From the NCBI RefSeq assembly GCF_014697625.1, contig NZ_JACJSG010000017.1:85991-149990 (forward strand): a stretch of 64,000 nt of DNA, given 5' to 3'. Made by a program: the position numbers and the translations under genes. The DNA is from Anabaena azotica FACHB-119 (GTDB lineage Bacteria; Cyanobacteriota; Cyanobacteriia; Cyanobacteriales; Nostocaceae). Positions 8,501 to 18,100 of the stretch are shown in pieces; within the stretch, counting starts at the first letter, position 1; each line of letters opens with the position of its first letter. A model generated the notes under the pieces. It ran no database searches. It saw only the letters and a list, made by a program, of their open reading frames with translations, and was not told the DNA's origin.

Positions 8501-8631
8501 TGCCCTGGCTGTTCATTTTCCCGTTCGTTACCTTCCGCATCCGTGAACGTGTAAAGCTTCCGCCAGTGTTTATACTTGTCACTGATGGATTTTAGATAGG
8601 TTTGAAACTGTGGATTGTTCAGTGTTGTCAC
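5575..8631 (-). CDS. NACHT-domain STAND ATPase with 15 HEAT repeats
   Basis: A 1018-residue protein. Residues 1-80 are a non-enzymatic-looking N-terminal region. A NACHT NTPase follows, with Walker A GKPGSGKS at 89-96, Walker B LLLIDGVNELPSE around 161-173 and FTTRDLGVGG as sensor-like segment. Residues about 480-940 hold fifteen 31-residue HEAT repeats of the form SAAEALGEIGSEKAVAALID; the DNA repeats as 93-bp units at about 5808-7195. The C-terminus ends in VVQIIEKNDGKIYGK. The layout is that of bacterial NLR-like proteins, in which repeats sense a ligand and the NTPase drives oligomerisation; many act in phage defence. No nuclease, TIR or protease effector domain is visible, so the effector may be the N-terminus or the small companion gene at 5101-5529. 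Defence is inferred. Confidence 0.85.
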   Translation of the reverse strand: MTTLNNPQFQTYLKSISDKYKHWRKLYTFTDAEGNERENEQPGHFDFGLVVETLQPKPEQQRREQEKTERLPVLKGIRKYASNHVLLIGKPGSGKSTALARLLLEESQNGVNNATIPILVELRYWQESVFERIQAFLKQQDANLNINTATLDSLLTQGKFLLLIDGVNELPSEDARQKVLDFRKQYHQTPMIFTTRDLGVGGDLGIEKKLEMQPLSEMQMREFVMAYLPQQGEKMLRRLGERLQEFGKTPLLLLMLCDLFRQTGKIPPNLGMVFRSFTRNYENLDNWKRSVPVTAESRRSWQDLLEYLAFKMMQGEPVTEFRVAIPKREVEDIFTEYLTEEKFDKPREKAKCWLEDLLNHHLIQVGSGDNIEFRHQLLQEYYAAEYVLRQLPSISKDILKRDYLNLLKWTEPLALMLALVEYKNQAMLVVQLALDVDLMLGARLAGEVKPDFQEATVKLILNKKLSKSLEVTLLDITRSNWAVAALIDALKDEDSDVRWSAASALGEIGSEKAVTALIDALKDKNSSVRRSAAFALEEIGSEKAVTALIDALKDEDSDVRWSAASALGEIGSEKTVTALIDALKDENLSVRWGAVLALRQIGSEKAVTALIDALNGENSDVRKNAAEALGEIGSEKAVTALIDALNYGDSDVCRSAVLALRQIGSEKAVTALIDALNGENSDVRRSAASALGEIGSEKAVTALIDALNYGDSDVRRSAAEALGKIGSEKAEAALIDALNDGDLDIGWSAVLALGKIGNQRAEAALIDALNYGDSFVRWSAVEALGEIGSEKAVAALIDALNDEDSDVCWSAAEALGEIGSEKAVAALIDALNGENSDVCWSAAEALGKIGSEKAVAALIDALNYEDLFVVWSAAEALGEIGSEKAVAALIDALNHEDSSVGRIAALALGKIGDERAVAALIDALNYEDLFVRRRAAEALGRIAGADQINKMWNLLLDGTYQTEDIILKIQQRCKFYNYDIFHSPQREEQKENDVDSKYHIKAEVVQIIEKNDGKIYGK
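5808..7195 (-). repeat. Array of 15 tandem 93-bp HEAT-coding repeats
   Basis: Fifteen consecutive 93-bp units encode the HEAT repeats of the NACHT protein and are very alike at the DNA level; the unit AAAGCATCAATCAGCGCCG recurs with few changes. Differences concentrate in the loop codons (KDEDSDVRW, NGENSDVRR, NYGDSDVRR, NYEDLFVRR). Such similarity suggests recent expansion or gene conversion. The array also creates a long antisense open frame that should not be taken as a gene. Confidence 0.9.
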
Positions 8632-8886
8632 GCACAGGTGTTAGGAAGTTTCAAATCAAATCATAACAGATGACTTAGGTAGCAGGCAGGGTGGTTTCAT
8701 ACAAGGAGAGAAAAAGGAATAATGTGTTTCAAAGCCTCTCCCCCCGTGGGGGAGAGGTTTGGAGAGGGGTCAAAATCTCTGCTACAAAACGAGAAATCAC
8801 CACTATCAAATCAAAGTGTTTTCTTACGATTCAATTTAGATTACTATATTATAGTAAGAATTACTTTATTTCATTTTAATTGTGAA
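8632..8886. other. hetI upstream region with a palindromic repeat
   Basis: Divergent promoter space between the NACHT gene and hetI. It contains a GC-rich inverted repeat around 8736-8775 of the type CCCCGTGGGGGAGAGG, related to the hairpin core of the elements at 45763 and 50371. I see no clear promoter elements. Confidence 0.5.
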
Positions 8887-9594
8887 TTGTTCCAGCACAA
8901 TTGGCTACCAAAACCCCCAAACTTAACTTTATTTCCAGATGAAGTTCATATCTGGCGCATCCCCCTTGACCAGCCAGAATCACAGATACAATATTTAGCT
9001 ACAATTTTATCTAGTGATGAATTGGCGCGTGCTAATAGATTTTATTTTCCCGAACATCGGCAACGTTTTATCGCTGGTCGTGGTATTCTCCGCAGTATAT
9101 TGGGGGAATATTTGCAGATTGAACCACAACAAGTCAAGTTCGATTATGAACCCCGTGGGAAACCATTCTTAGCAGATAACCAGAGTGGTTTGCAGTTTAA
9201 CTTATCACATTCACAAAATCTGGGTTTGTGTGCAGTTAACTACACCCGGCAAATTGGCATAGATTTAGAATATATCCGCCCCACATCTGATTTAGAATCT
9301 CTTGCCCAAAGGTTCTTTTTACCAGGAGAATATGAATTATTGCGATCGCTCCCCCATGACCAAAAACAAAAGATTTTTTTCCGCTACTGGACTTGTAAAG
9401 AAGCTTATCTTAAAGCAACGGGAGACGGCATCGCTAAATTAGAAGAAATTGAAATAGCACTAACTCCCACAGAACCAGCTAGTTTACAGACATTTCCAGC
9501 TTGGAATCTTTTAGAGTTAGTGCCAGATAATAATTGCGTTGCTGCTGTTGCCGTGGCGGGCTTTGACTGGCAGCCAAAGTTCTGGCAGTATTGA
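8887..9594 (+). CDS. hetI: 4'-phosphopantetheinyl transferase HetI
   Basis: A 235-residue protein starting from TTG at 8887 (FQHNWLPKPPNLTLFPDEVH), matching where HetI of Nostoc 7120 begins in my recollection. The open frame extends upstream to 8722, but the extra residues are poor in protein character and lie in repeat-derived DNA. Sfp-type motifs are present: GRGILRSILGEYL, the basic segment FDYEPRGKP, the metal-binding IGIDLEYI, and WTCKEAYLKATGDG. It transfers phosphopantetheine from coenzyme A to carrier domains and is presumably the enzyme that activates those of HglE and HglB in this island. It faces hetN tail to tail, 36 bp apart. Confidence 0.9.
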   Translation: MFQHNWLPKPPNLTLFPDEVHIWRIPLDQPESQIQYLATILSSDELARANRFYFPEHRQRFIAGRGILRSILGEYLQIEPQQVKFDYEPRGKPFLADNQSGLQFNLSHSQNLGLCAVNYTRQIGIDLEYIRPTSDLESLAQRFFLPGEYELLRSLPHDQKQKIFFRYWTCKEAYLKATGDGIAKLEEIEIALTPTEPASLQTFPAWNLLELVPDNNCVAAVAVAGFDWQPKFWQY

Positions 9595-9630
9595 TTGTAT
9601 CAATGCCTCATTCCCTAAGCAACTGTAGTC

Positions 9631-10494
9631 TCATGGACGCTTAGAGCCGACAGCTACATAGCTTTGCTTGGCTCTATTTTCTGCACGTCTTTGGTTGAAC
9701 TTCACCACACCCAACCAACGATAAATTGTATCAACCGAAGTCGGAGCAATTTGCCCGAAAGACAACATCAGTTTTGTCAAACCTTCCATGATAGGGTTTT
9801 GATTGACAATGACTTCGGCTTTGTTGTATTTGATAGCGTTAACAATAGCATTAGCAACAGTCTCCGGTGCAGAAATACCCGCCAGTTTCGGCGCACTTAC
9901 AAGGGGGTCAACAGTCATACCCGTTTCTGAGACATAGCCGGGACAAACCACCGTAGCTTGAACCCCAGTACCAATTAATTCCTGACGCAAAGCATCAGTC
10001 CACATAATCAAACCTGCTTTACTAGCTGAGTAAACGCTGTTGAAAGCAACTCCCTTTTTACCAGCCAGAGAAGCAATATTAACAATTCGACCACTACCCC
10101 GTTCCATCATGTTGGGTAGTAAAAAGCGTGTTAATTCCATAGCAGCCAATAGATTAGTGTTGAAGATTGATTGAATTTCCGCTAGAGAGTAATTCGCAAA
10201 ATCTGAGTTAATTTCTATACCAGCATTGTTAATCAAGACATCAATAGGGCCGACAATATCTTGAGCCTGCTGGGCAAGACCTGATAATTGTGATATGTTG
10301 CACAAATCAAAAGGGATTGCGATCGCACTACCACCCGCAGCTTCAACTGCATTACAGGTTTGTGCCAATCCTGCCCCAGAACGAGATACACAAACTACCC
10401 TCGCCTGTTCCTTTGCCAAAGCAAGAGCAATGTAGACACCAAGACCGCGTGAAGCCCCGGTCAACAGTACTGTCTTACCTGTGAGAGTTGTCAT
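9631..10494 (-). CDS. hetN: HetN, short-chain dehydrogenase with RGSGR pattern signal
   Basis: A 287-residue short-chain dehydrogenase/ketoreductase. The NAD(P) site TGASRGLG is at residues 13-20, NNAG at 89-92, the catalytic serine in NIASLAG near 142, and YSASK at 155-159. Residues 131-136 read ERGSGR. The RGSGR peptide in HetN is known to inhibit heterocyst differentiation in Nostoc 7120 and maintains the pattern, independently of the reductase activity. The reductase may also act in glycolipid synthesis. The gene lies downstream of hglB on the same strand but after 1.1 kb of repeat-rich DNA, so it may have its own promoter. Identity is strong from the motif and from its position beside hetI. 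Confidence 0.95.
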   Translation of the reverse strand: MTTLTGKTVLLTGASRGLGVYIALALAKEQARVVCVSRSGAGLAQTCNAVEAAGGSAIAIPFDLCNISQLSGLAQQAQDIVGPIDVLINNAGIEINSDFANYSLAEIQSIFNTNLLAAMELTRFLLPNMMERGSGRIVNIASLAGKKGVAFNSVYSASKAGLIMWTDALRQELIGTGVQATVVCPGYVSETGMTVDPLVSAPKLAGISAPETVANAIVNAIKYNKAEVIVNQNPIMEGLTKLMLSFGQIAPTSVDTIYRWLGVVKFNQRRAENRAKQSYVAVGSKRP

Positions 10495-11442
10495 TATAAC
10501 CTGCTAGTCTCCGAACTCTGAGCCGCAGGATTTACGCATTGATATACTGGAGGCTGGGGACGAATCAATTCAAAATTCAAAATTCAAAATTAAGAATTTC
10601 TTATGACTCAGCACTTGCACCTTCAAATCATCAAACTACCCACCTATTCACAACTAAATGCGATAAAGACAGCTACACTACACAATTGCTCATAGACTTA
10701 CGCACTTGGACTGCACCCTTCCGCCAAAAATTGTCATAATGCACTCATAACAGAGTTAATCGCTTCTGTTGCAGAACAGGCTTAATTCAGTTATCAGTTA
10801 TCAGTTATCAGTTATCAGTTAATAATTGGGGGAAACAGTACACAATTTGTTATAGGTTGCGTCGCCGCTTTAAATCCCCTACTATAGCCCCGGTAACTGT
10901 TCACTTTTCACTGTTGACTGGTTTCATTCAAGGGTTTGTTCAACGAGAATAACCTTATAATCCACCTACATTTATAGCATTTATTCAGGTGGGGTAGTGT
11001 TATTGATAAACCTTATTTAATATCATGTCAGATCATGTCCGCTTAATCACTTATCATATCTTGGGGGTTGGTAATTGGTGATTGGTAATTGGTAATTGCT
11101 ACTTAGACTTATCTTTCCTATTACCCATTCGCTATTACCCATTACCAACCCTAGCAACCATATCGTCAGTAATTAGCCGGACTTGATGTCATAGGAAAAA
11201 CCCAGTTTCTTATAGAAACCGGGTTGGACGCATGAAATCAAAATTTTGGGGACTGGGGAGTGGGGAGAGATGAGGGAGTGGGGGGAGTGGGGGGAGATGG
11301 GGAAGCAATTTTAACTACCTTGTCTTCTACTCTGTAAGAAGCTAAAGCCACATCTGTAGCGGATTGCAATCGGATAGAATACAGATTCATCTGCGTCCAT
11401 CTGCGTTCATCTGCGTTCAATCATTTTTTCTGTACCTTACTG

Positions 11443-11553
11443 GGCGTTGCTGAATCAAGATATGAATTTGTCTCACGCAAAGGCGCAAAGGCGCTAAGTT
11501 ACAAAGAAAAAGGCCGGTCATTTTGCGATTTCATATTCTAATTCAGCAACGCC
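11443..11553 (+). mobile_element. 111-bp MITE, copy 1
   Basis: The element begins GGCGTTGCTGAATCAAG and ends ATTCAGCAACGCC, with inverted termini of at least 13 bp. It is flanked by a perfect 8-bp direct repeat CCTTACTG at 11435-11442 and 11554-11561, the expected target-site duplication. The interior contains GCAAAGGCGCAAAGGCGC and no ORF. It is almost identical to the copies at 54681-54791 and 55068-55178. Confidence 0.9.
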
Positions 11554-11580
11554 CCTTACTGACTTGAAAACCGCTATAAC

Positions 11581-11640
11581 TCTCCCTCATCTCCCTCATC
11601 CCCCTCATCTCCCTCATCTCCCTCATCTCCCTCATCCCTC
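11581..11640. repeat. CTCCCTCAT tandem repeats (STRR type)
   Basis: About seven units of CTCCCTCAT and close variants end directly at the hglB stop codon. The same repeat family occurs at 35100-35225, 58320-58365 and 61505-61575. Confidence 0.85.
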
Positions 11641-13161
11641 CTAAGCCAATGTTAAAAAGCCGGTTTGAATCAAGTAGGCTGTGTAGGTCATGAATAATTT
11701 ACCGTCGATAGGTGGACAGCTAATAGGACTATCTGCTAGCGCCTTCAGGGTGTCTTGACAGCTTATGTAGGGTCTTCTAGCTTTGAGGTATAAATCGGGA
11801 ATGGTGAGTTGTTCATCAGACCAGCGTTCTAGGAGGAAGGGACGCAGGGTGTATAAAGGGTTATCTACAGAAGTAGCATTTTTAATTAACTCTGCTTGCC
11901 ATTCTTCGTAGGGGAGGGTTTTGATTTCATAGCCAAAAGAACGTACCCAGTCAACCAAAACACTTAAGGATACTGGTTCGGGGTGTTGTAAGTGGAAAGA
12001 TTTACCTAGCGATCGCTTCTGCATAGATAGATAAACGATCGCTTTGCTGACATAATCTACAGGAGACATATCGAGCATATATTCCACTTCCGGGAAGCAT
12101 CCCATTTGCAGACAACCCTTGACCATGAGATTAATGAAGTCGTGGGTATTACCGATACCTGTCTGACTGTCGCCAGCAATTAGGGGGGGTCTATGAATGG
12201 TAACAGGTAAACCGCGATCGCTCGCAATCTTCACCAACTTCTCCGCCACCCATTTAGTTTGAGAATATCCCAGGAAAATACCTTCCCAATGGCTAAAATT
12301 ATCATCTTCCTTCACCACCTTACCAGCGTAAACAGGTGATTCAAACACCGCCACGCTAGAAACATAATGCACAGGCTTAACTTTAATTTGACAAGCCAAT
12401 CTTAAAATTTCCTGAGTTCCCAAAACATTCGCCGCCTTCAAAGCCGAGTAAGGGAAAACATAATTTAGCAACGCACCACTATGATAAATAGTGTCAATTT
12501 CCGCCGCTAAAGTTTGGAAATTTGTGGCACTTAAACCCAACAAAGGTTCAGCCAAATCACCAATCACCGGAATAATTCTTGCTGCGTATTCATCCTGCCA
12601 AATTGCATAACCTTCCAGATTATTTTGCAATTTAGCTTTACCCGCTACAACATCAGCAGCACGTACCAAACAATAAATATCAGCCTGAGTTTGCTGTAGT
12701 AATTCTCGAATTAGGAAAGCACCTAAAAACCCAGTCGCACCAGTAACTAAAACTTTCTTAGGTTGAGTCACAGGAAAATCAACAGGAGTAGCACCACCAG
12801 GGTGAATTGTTGGGTCAAGAACTACCTCAGCTTGCAAATCCAAAACAGGCGCATCATTAGCCAAGCTAGAAGTATTAGACTCTGTATCTTGCCCCTCTGA
12901 TTGTTCTTCCACTTCCTCCGCTAATCGCCCAGACAATGATTCAATCGTGGGATAATGCCACAACAACAAAGGTGATGGTTGAAAACCCAACAATTTCTCT
13001 AGTTTACTAACTAGCGTCATCGCCTGCGCCGAATCTAAACCATAACTTTCCAAATTGATAGTAGGGTCAATTTCCTCAGCATCTACCCCCAACAATTCAG
13101 CCAGGTTAGATATCATCCAAGCTTGAATATCTGCCGCACTATAAGTTTCTTTTAGACTCAT
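11641..13161 (-). CDS. hglB: HglB (HetM): acyl carrier protein with thioester reductase
   Basis: A 506-residue protein. Residues 1-85 are a carrier domain with the phosphopantetheine serine at about 44 in YGLDSAQAM. From about residue 135 there is an NAD(P)-dependent thioester reductase of the Lys2/Car type: VLVTGATGFLGAFLIRELL, the tyrosine motif YSQTKWVAEK and IHRPPLIAGDSQ. In the heterocyst glycolipid pathway HglB is thought to receive the finished acyl chain and release it by reduction to the alcohol, giving the C26 polyol that HglT glycosylates. The gene is downstream of the PfaD-like gene with a 168-bp gap holding a hairpin. Its stop abuts STRR repeats. Confidence 0.9.
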   Translation of the reverse strand: MSLKETYSAADIQAWMISNLAELLGVDAEEIDPTINLESYGLDSAQAMTLVSKLEKLLGFQPSPLLLWHYPTIESLSGRLAEEVEEQSEGQDTESNTSSLANDAPVLDLQAEVVLDPTIHPGGATPVDFPVTQPKKVLVTGATGFLGAFLIRELLQQTQADIYCLVRAADVVAGKAKLQNNLEGYAIWQDEYAARIIPVIGDLAEPLLGLSATNFQTLAAEIDTIYHSGALLNYVFPYSALKAANVLGTQEILRLACQIKVKPVHYVSSVAVFESPVYAGKVVKEDDNFSHWEGIFLGYSQTKWVAEKLVKIASDRGLPVTIHRPPLIAGDSQTGIGNTHDFINLMVKGCLQMGCFPEVEYMLDMSPVDYVSKAIVYLSMQKRSLGKSFHLQHPEPVSLSVLVDWVRSFGYEIKTLPYEEWQAELIKNATSVDNPLYTLRPFLLERWSDEQLTIPDLYLKARRPYISCQDTLKALADSPISCPPIDGKLFMTYTAYLIQTGFLTLA

Positions 13162-13210
13162 CTTGAAAACTCCAAATTATTTAATTACGAACTTGGTAAT
13201 ATTGGCTTTA

Positions 13211-13232
13211 GTAGGGTGGGCATTGCCCACCA
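13211..13232. repeat. Hairpin repeat GTAGGGTGGGCATTGCCCACC
   Basis: A short palindrome with a stem of about seven bases in the hglB upstream gap. Near-identical copies are at 39727-39747 and 55016-55036. It may act as an mRNA hairpin; it is a common dispersed repeat of Nostocales. Confidence 0.7.
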
Positions 13233-13329
13233 TCTGCTAATTGAGAAAGTGCAAGATATTAGATAATCCAACTTGCCAAAAATATCGATATCGTTTGGTA
13301 ATGGTCAATATGTTTTCACCCATTACCCC

Positions 13330-14988
13330 TTAATACCGAACAGGCTGATACTGACTATAGAAATCAGTAATTTGCAGCCCTTGAATTTTTAAACTTTGAA
13401 TACGATATAAAAACGCCGCACCATTCATAATGTGATGAGCAACATCAACCACAAGCCGATTTTGTGGTTCTGCTAAATAAGAACCACGCACCCAGTCATT
13501 AAAACTCCCCATTGCCGGGCCGCACCAAATTTGATAATCAACTTCTCTACCTTTTTCCCCAGCACTAGACCAACGAGAAGACAACCCTAAATACCAACGA
13601 AAAATTAACGCCATTTTCAACTTAGGATTATTCACAGCCTTACCCAACTTCTCAGGATTCTTCTGTGATAAATAAGCGGCTGTTCCTTCCCAAACCTCGG
13701 CAATTGTCTTGCGAAAAACTTGTTTTTCTAACTTATCTTTTTCTGCTTGGGGAATAGCTTCAATCGAATCATAACTGCGGTATAATTCATACAACTTTTG
13801 CGCCCGCATCGCGAACATTGTACCGCGTTTGAGAACTTGTAACTTCACTCCCATTTCAAACATATCGGCGGCGGGAGCCATAATGACATCAGCCATTTCC
13901 GCCTGTGCTAATAACTTTTTAGTATGTTCACAAGCACCAGATTCAATACAAGCTTGATTCACCGAACCAGTAACAACATAAGCAGCACCCATCATAAAAG
14001 CTGCTAAAGCAGATTCCGGTGTTGCAATTCCCCCAGCCGCACCAACTCTCATAGGTTGCGGATAATGATATTTAGTTTGAATTTCATCCCGCAAAGCAAT
14101 AATTGAAGGTAGCAAACAAACCAAAGGACGATTATCTGTATGTCCGCCAGAATCAGCTTCCACAGTAATATCATCCGCCATTGGCACCTTTTCCGCCAAC
14201 TTCGCTTGCAACTCAGTAATTAAACCTTCTTCCAGCAATTCCTTAATAATTCTGGCTGGTGCTGGCTGCATAAATTTACTCGCAACTTCCCGGCGAGAAA
14301 TTTTGGCAATGACCTTATTTTTGATTTGAATTTGATTAGCATCATTTAAACTTAAACCCGCCACCCGATAATAAACAATGTTGGGCGTTAAATCTAAAAA
14401 TGCCGAAGCTTCTACCGTTGTCACCCCATATTTGAGGTACAAATCCACAGCACGGCGTTCAATCGCCATTTCGTTGGGGCTGTGAATCAAATTGAAGGCG
14501 TATGGGCCATGAGGTAAAGCTTGCTGAATACGACTAATAGCTGCTTCTAAACGTTCTGGAGGTAAACCACCCGCACCAAAGGAACCTAAAATTTTCTCTT
14601 TACCTAAAGCAATGATCATTTCTTCCGACGCAATACCGCCAGCCATTGCTCCAGTCATATAGGCAGACTTTACGCCATAAAATGAGAGAAAACTAGGGTC
14701 GCCTAACTGTTGAATTTTGATAGGTGCTAAAGATGTTAAAAGTTCTACCTGTCCTATTGCGCCAATTTCCGCCGGAGACAAATAACCGTCATTTGTGACA
14801 CCGATGTTATCAGCAACCTTAACAATGTAACAAGGTTTATCTAGGGTGAGTAATTTGTTTTTTATAGCTGTGGGTTCAAAAGCTATGCAGTCTAAAGAAC
14901 CCTTCCAAACTAAATTTTGATATGAGTTATGGGCAGAAAAACTCAGACCATTATCATATTTATTTATCAGCGCTTCCACAGTCGTCAC
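13330..14988 (-). CDS. PfaD-like FMN enoyl reductase of the glycolipid synthase
   Basis: A 552-residue protein of the PfaD family (FMN-dependent, nitronate-monooxygenase-like TIM barrel) that works in trans with polyunsaturated-fatty-acid-type polyketide synthases. Supporting segments are GSFGAGGLPPERLEAAI near residue 140, ADSGGHTDNRPLVCLLPSI, GAAGGIATPESALAAFMMGA and TGSVNQACIESGACEHTKK, with the usual PfaD C-terminal extension including CGPAMGSFNDWVRGSYL. It probably performs the enoyl reduction step, since HglE and its partners show no enoyl reductase domain. It sits between hglC and hglB on the same strand. In Nostoc 7120 the matching gene is alr5356 by position; I am unsure which hgl letter it carries, so none is given. 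Confidence 0.88.
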   Translation of the reverse strand: MTTVEALINKYDNGLSFSAHNSYQNLVWKGSLDCIAFEPTAIKNKLLTLDKPCYIVKVADNIGVTNDGYLSPAEIGAIGQVELLTSLAPIKIQQLGDPSFLSFYGVKSAYMTGAMAGGIASEEMIIALGKEKILGSFGAGGLPPERLEAAISRIQQALPHGPYAFNLIHSPNEMAIERRAVDLYLKYGVTTVEASAFLDLTPNIVYYRVAGLSLNDANQIQIKNKVIAKISRREVASKFMQPAPARIIKELLEEGLITELQAKLAEKVPMADDITVEADSGGHTDNRPLVCLLPSIIALRDEIQTKYHYPQPMRVGAAGGIATPESALAAFMMGAAYVVTGSVNQACIESGACEHTKKLLAQAEMADVIMAPAADMFEMGVKLQVLKRGTMFAMRAQKLYELYRSYDSIEAIPQAEKDKLEKQVFRKTIAEVWEGTAAYLSQKNPEKLGKAVNNPKLKMALIFRWYLGLSSRWSSAGEKGREVDYQIWCGPAMGSFNDWVRGSYLAEPQNRLVVDVAHHIMNGAAFLYRIQSLKIQGLQITDFYSQYQPVRY

Positions 14989-15112
14989 AGTCGTTCCCTC
15001 GCACGATTAGCAATGAATTACTAACTTTTGGTAATCGGTAATCGGTAATTGGTAATGGGAAACAAACTATTACCTATTACCCATTACCCATTACCACCCT
15101 AAAGAAAATTAA

Positions 15113-18100
15113 CTACTTCACTTCCTCATTCAATAAATCTTCGGCGCAAGCCATTTGTAATTGAATGATTTCACTCATCTGCTTACTAAAATCTTGTCTG
15201 GCTTTTAAGAAAGCTGTGTGATTTTGCGTAATTCGCTCATGATTTGCATTCAGCTTTTGATACTGAGCCGTATTTAACTCCAACATATGGATGATGGTTG
15301 CAAATTCGCTGTCGGTGGTGGTTGATGGGAGAAAATCTTCTGGTGTAGCTGGTGCAGTTGCAATTAACTCAGACGATTTTAATTGTTCTTCTGGCTGGAA
15401 AACGTGTTCAATGATATTTTCCGCAGAAAATTCTCCTTGAGGTACAGTTTCAGTATTAGTTGGCTGTGGTAATTTGAGTGAATTTATACTTAAAAAATCA
15501 CTGGCTAGAGGAATATTATGCTGACGTTTTGCAGCCCGTTCCTTTTTAAATTTATCAGCGATTTCTTGAAACAGTTTACGGTTTTCTTCACTCAAGATTT
15601 TGCCAGTAATTGAGTCACCACCTAAAGTTATAGTCCGCAGCATAGCTTTATTTAGCTTGCTAGTTTCTGTAATTGGGCTGTAAAGTGGTGCTAAATTAAC
15701 ATTCACTCGATGGCTGACAAGTTTAGCTAAGGCTTTAACAAATGAAGTATGGTCATCAAGACCCCGACGATTTAGGGATACGGTAATGTGTTCTTTATCT
15801 TCCAAGATTTTATCAATCCAGCGAGAACAAACACTACCCGCACCAGCTTCCACAAATATTTTCGCACCGTCGTCGTAGATGCGGTTAACTAATTTGGGAA
15901 AATCTAATTCTTGAGATAACCCTGTGGCGATACTACGGGCGATAATCTCACTTTCTAATGTGATAGTTTGATATTCGGCAGCAGAATAGAATATTGTATC
16001 GGGAATGTTTTGTGTTGGTAAAGTATTTAATTTGACCAACTCATCAAACTCCGATCGCATGGTTTGACAATGAATCACATGGTCGAAAGGAGCCGGGAAA
16101 GCATTACACCCAATGGTTTTTATCACCCTTTGACAAGCCGCCGGTTCACCTGCTATCAATACTTCTTCTGGTGTATTAATTTGTGTCAGATAAACACGGG
16201 TTTCATTTCTCACAGCATCCCGCACCTGGACAGGACTAGCCATCAGCACATAATTAGCCCATAAATTATCACCCGAAGCTGACGCAGCTTTTGGTAAACC
16301 CCAATACTCACGCACAGCATTTTTCGGCCCGGATAACCTATCGCCAAACAAAGCCGAGGAGTTGAAGGAATTACTCCCTTCATAAAAGTTACTCCATACT
16401 CCTTGAGCAACCATCATACTAGTTTCACCCAAGCTATACCCAAACACATATTTAGGACGAACTTGAAAATCATCCCGAATGATGGTTGTTAGCAGTCTGG
16501 TGCAAAACATTTCTGCTTCAAACATGGCTAAAGAATCATTGAGTAATTTCTTCTCTAGCTGTTCTAGCTGTCTGGTAGTTAATTTACTTAAACTTCTAGG
16601 AAATACTAGCCTCTCTACATCCGCAGCACGTTTGTAAATACTCTTCACGAAGGGGTTGTCATGAAGTTTGGGAAAGAGGCGGAAAAGATGGCGACCAATA
16701 CCTATATAGGAGTTCACCGCAGCCGGATAAACGTAAGCAACTTCACCCTTTTTACCCAATGGGTTGGCTGTGAAATAACTACCTACAGGTGTTTGCCAAT
16801 CTGTACCTTTGTCAAAAGCTACATTAATTCCTTTGCGTGCAGATTCAATTTCTCTGAGGAGTTCTTTCTTGTTACGTCCGGTAATTGATATGGCGTAATT
16901 AGCTTGAGTTTGTTGTTGAAAACTATTGAAGGTTTGGCTAGCACTATTGGATAAACAAGCACTTTCTCCAATACTTTTTTGTAGCTGATTTAATGCTTCT
17001 AACAAACTTGTTTTGTCATTACCAGCAACAGGGAACAGATAAAAAGGCATCTGTTCCAAATACCTATTTGGACGCTCTTGTTGATTAGTTTCTTCTGAGA
17101 GAATGATATGTGCATAACTACCATCACAACCCAGTCCATTAATTGCGGCGATGCGTCGGGGAGCATTCTTACTCAGGAACCAAGGTCGAGATTCTGTCGC
17201 CACATAGAAAGGACTACCTTCAAAAGCTTGGGGTGTCTTGACACCAGACCAGTTAGGGGTGGCGGGGATGTATCTGTAGTACAGACACAAGGCTGTTTTG
17301 ATTAAACTGGCAATTCCTGAAGCCACGAAGGTGTGACCAATGTTTGCTTTGACACTGCCAATAGCACAGTGCAAACCGTAACCTACTGATGGGTATGCTT
17401 GCACTAAACCAGCAATTTCGGCTTCATCTTCTTGAGGAATCCCACTAGCGCAAACTTCTACATAATTAACTTGGTCTGGCTGTACACCCGCCATTTGAAA
17501 AGCTTGCTGACAGGCTTGGTTAATGCTTGCCCCATCTAAGGTTGTGTAGGTTTGACCGATACTGATAGCATCAATTACGGCATAGATGCGATCGCCATTT
17601 TCTATCGCCACATCATGACGCTTCAGCACAACTACACCCGCACCTTCTCCTGGTGTCCAACCGTTGGCTTTTTGGTCGTAGCTTAAGGTATTAATGCCAG
17701 TATTAATCTTAGCCTCTTGACTACGTAATAATACGTTTTCAACACCACCAGCCAAATCGACTGCACCAACAACCACCGCATCCACTTCGTTAGTCATAAG
17801 TAGCATTTGTGCCACTTCCAACGCCTTGAATGCAGAACTTTCCACAGCCGTTAAGGTGAAGGAAGGCCCGGTAAAATTCCACAACGAAGAAATGCGACTC
17901 GCCATAATGTTGGCAATATAGCTTAAATACTCACCAATCTCTACTTCATGGTGAACGCTATCTTTAACGATGGTTTCCAGTTGCGAAACTTGTTCTGGCG
18001 CTAGAGTGATTTCTGCCGCATTTAAACCATCTTTAACTTGCCAAGATGAATCCCAGCGTTGTTGTAGTTGATGTACAGATAACTCCGTTTCTGTGGCGAT

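Larger units (their letters stand above)
10495..11640. other. Repeat-rich gap between hglB and hetN
   Basis: No gene of more than a few dozen codons is credible here. The gap holds a tandem CAGTTAT array (about 10787-10825), GGTAATT repeats around 11070-11145, a hairpin with AACCCAGTTTC and GAAACCGGGTT (11199-11226), a 111-bp MITE (11443-11553) and CTCCCTCAT repeats (11581-11640). A hetN promoter must lie in it if hetN is transcribed separately, but I could not define one. Confidence 0.7.
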
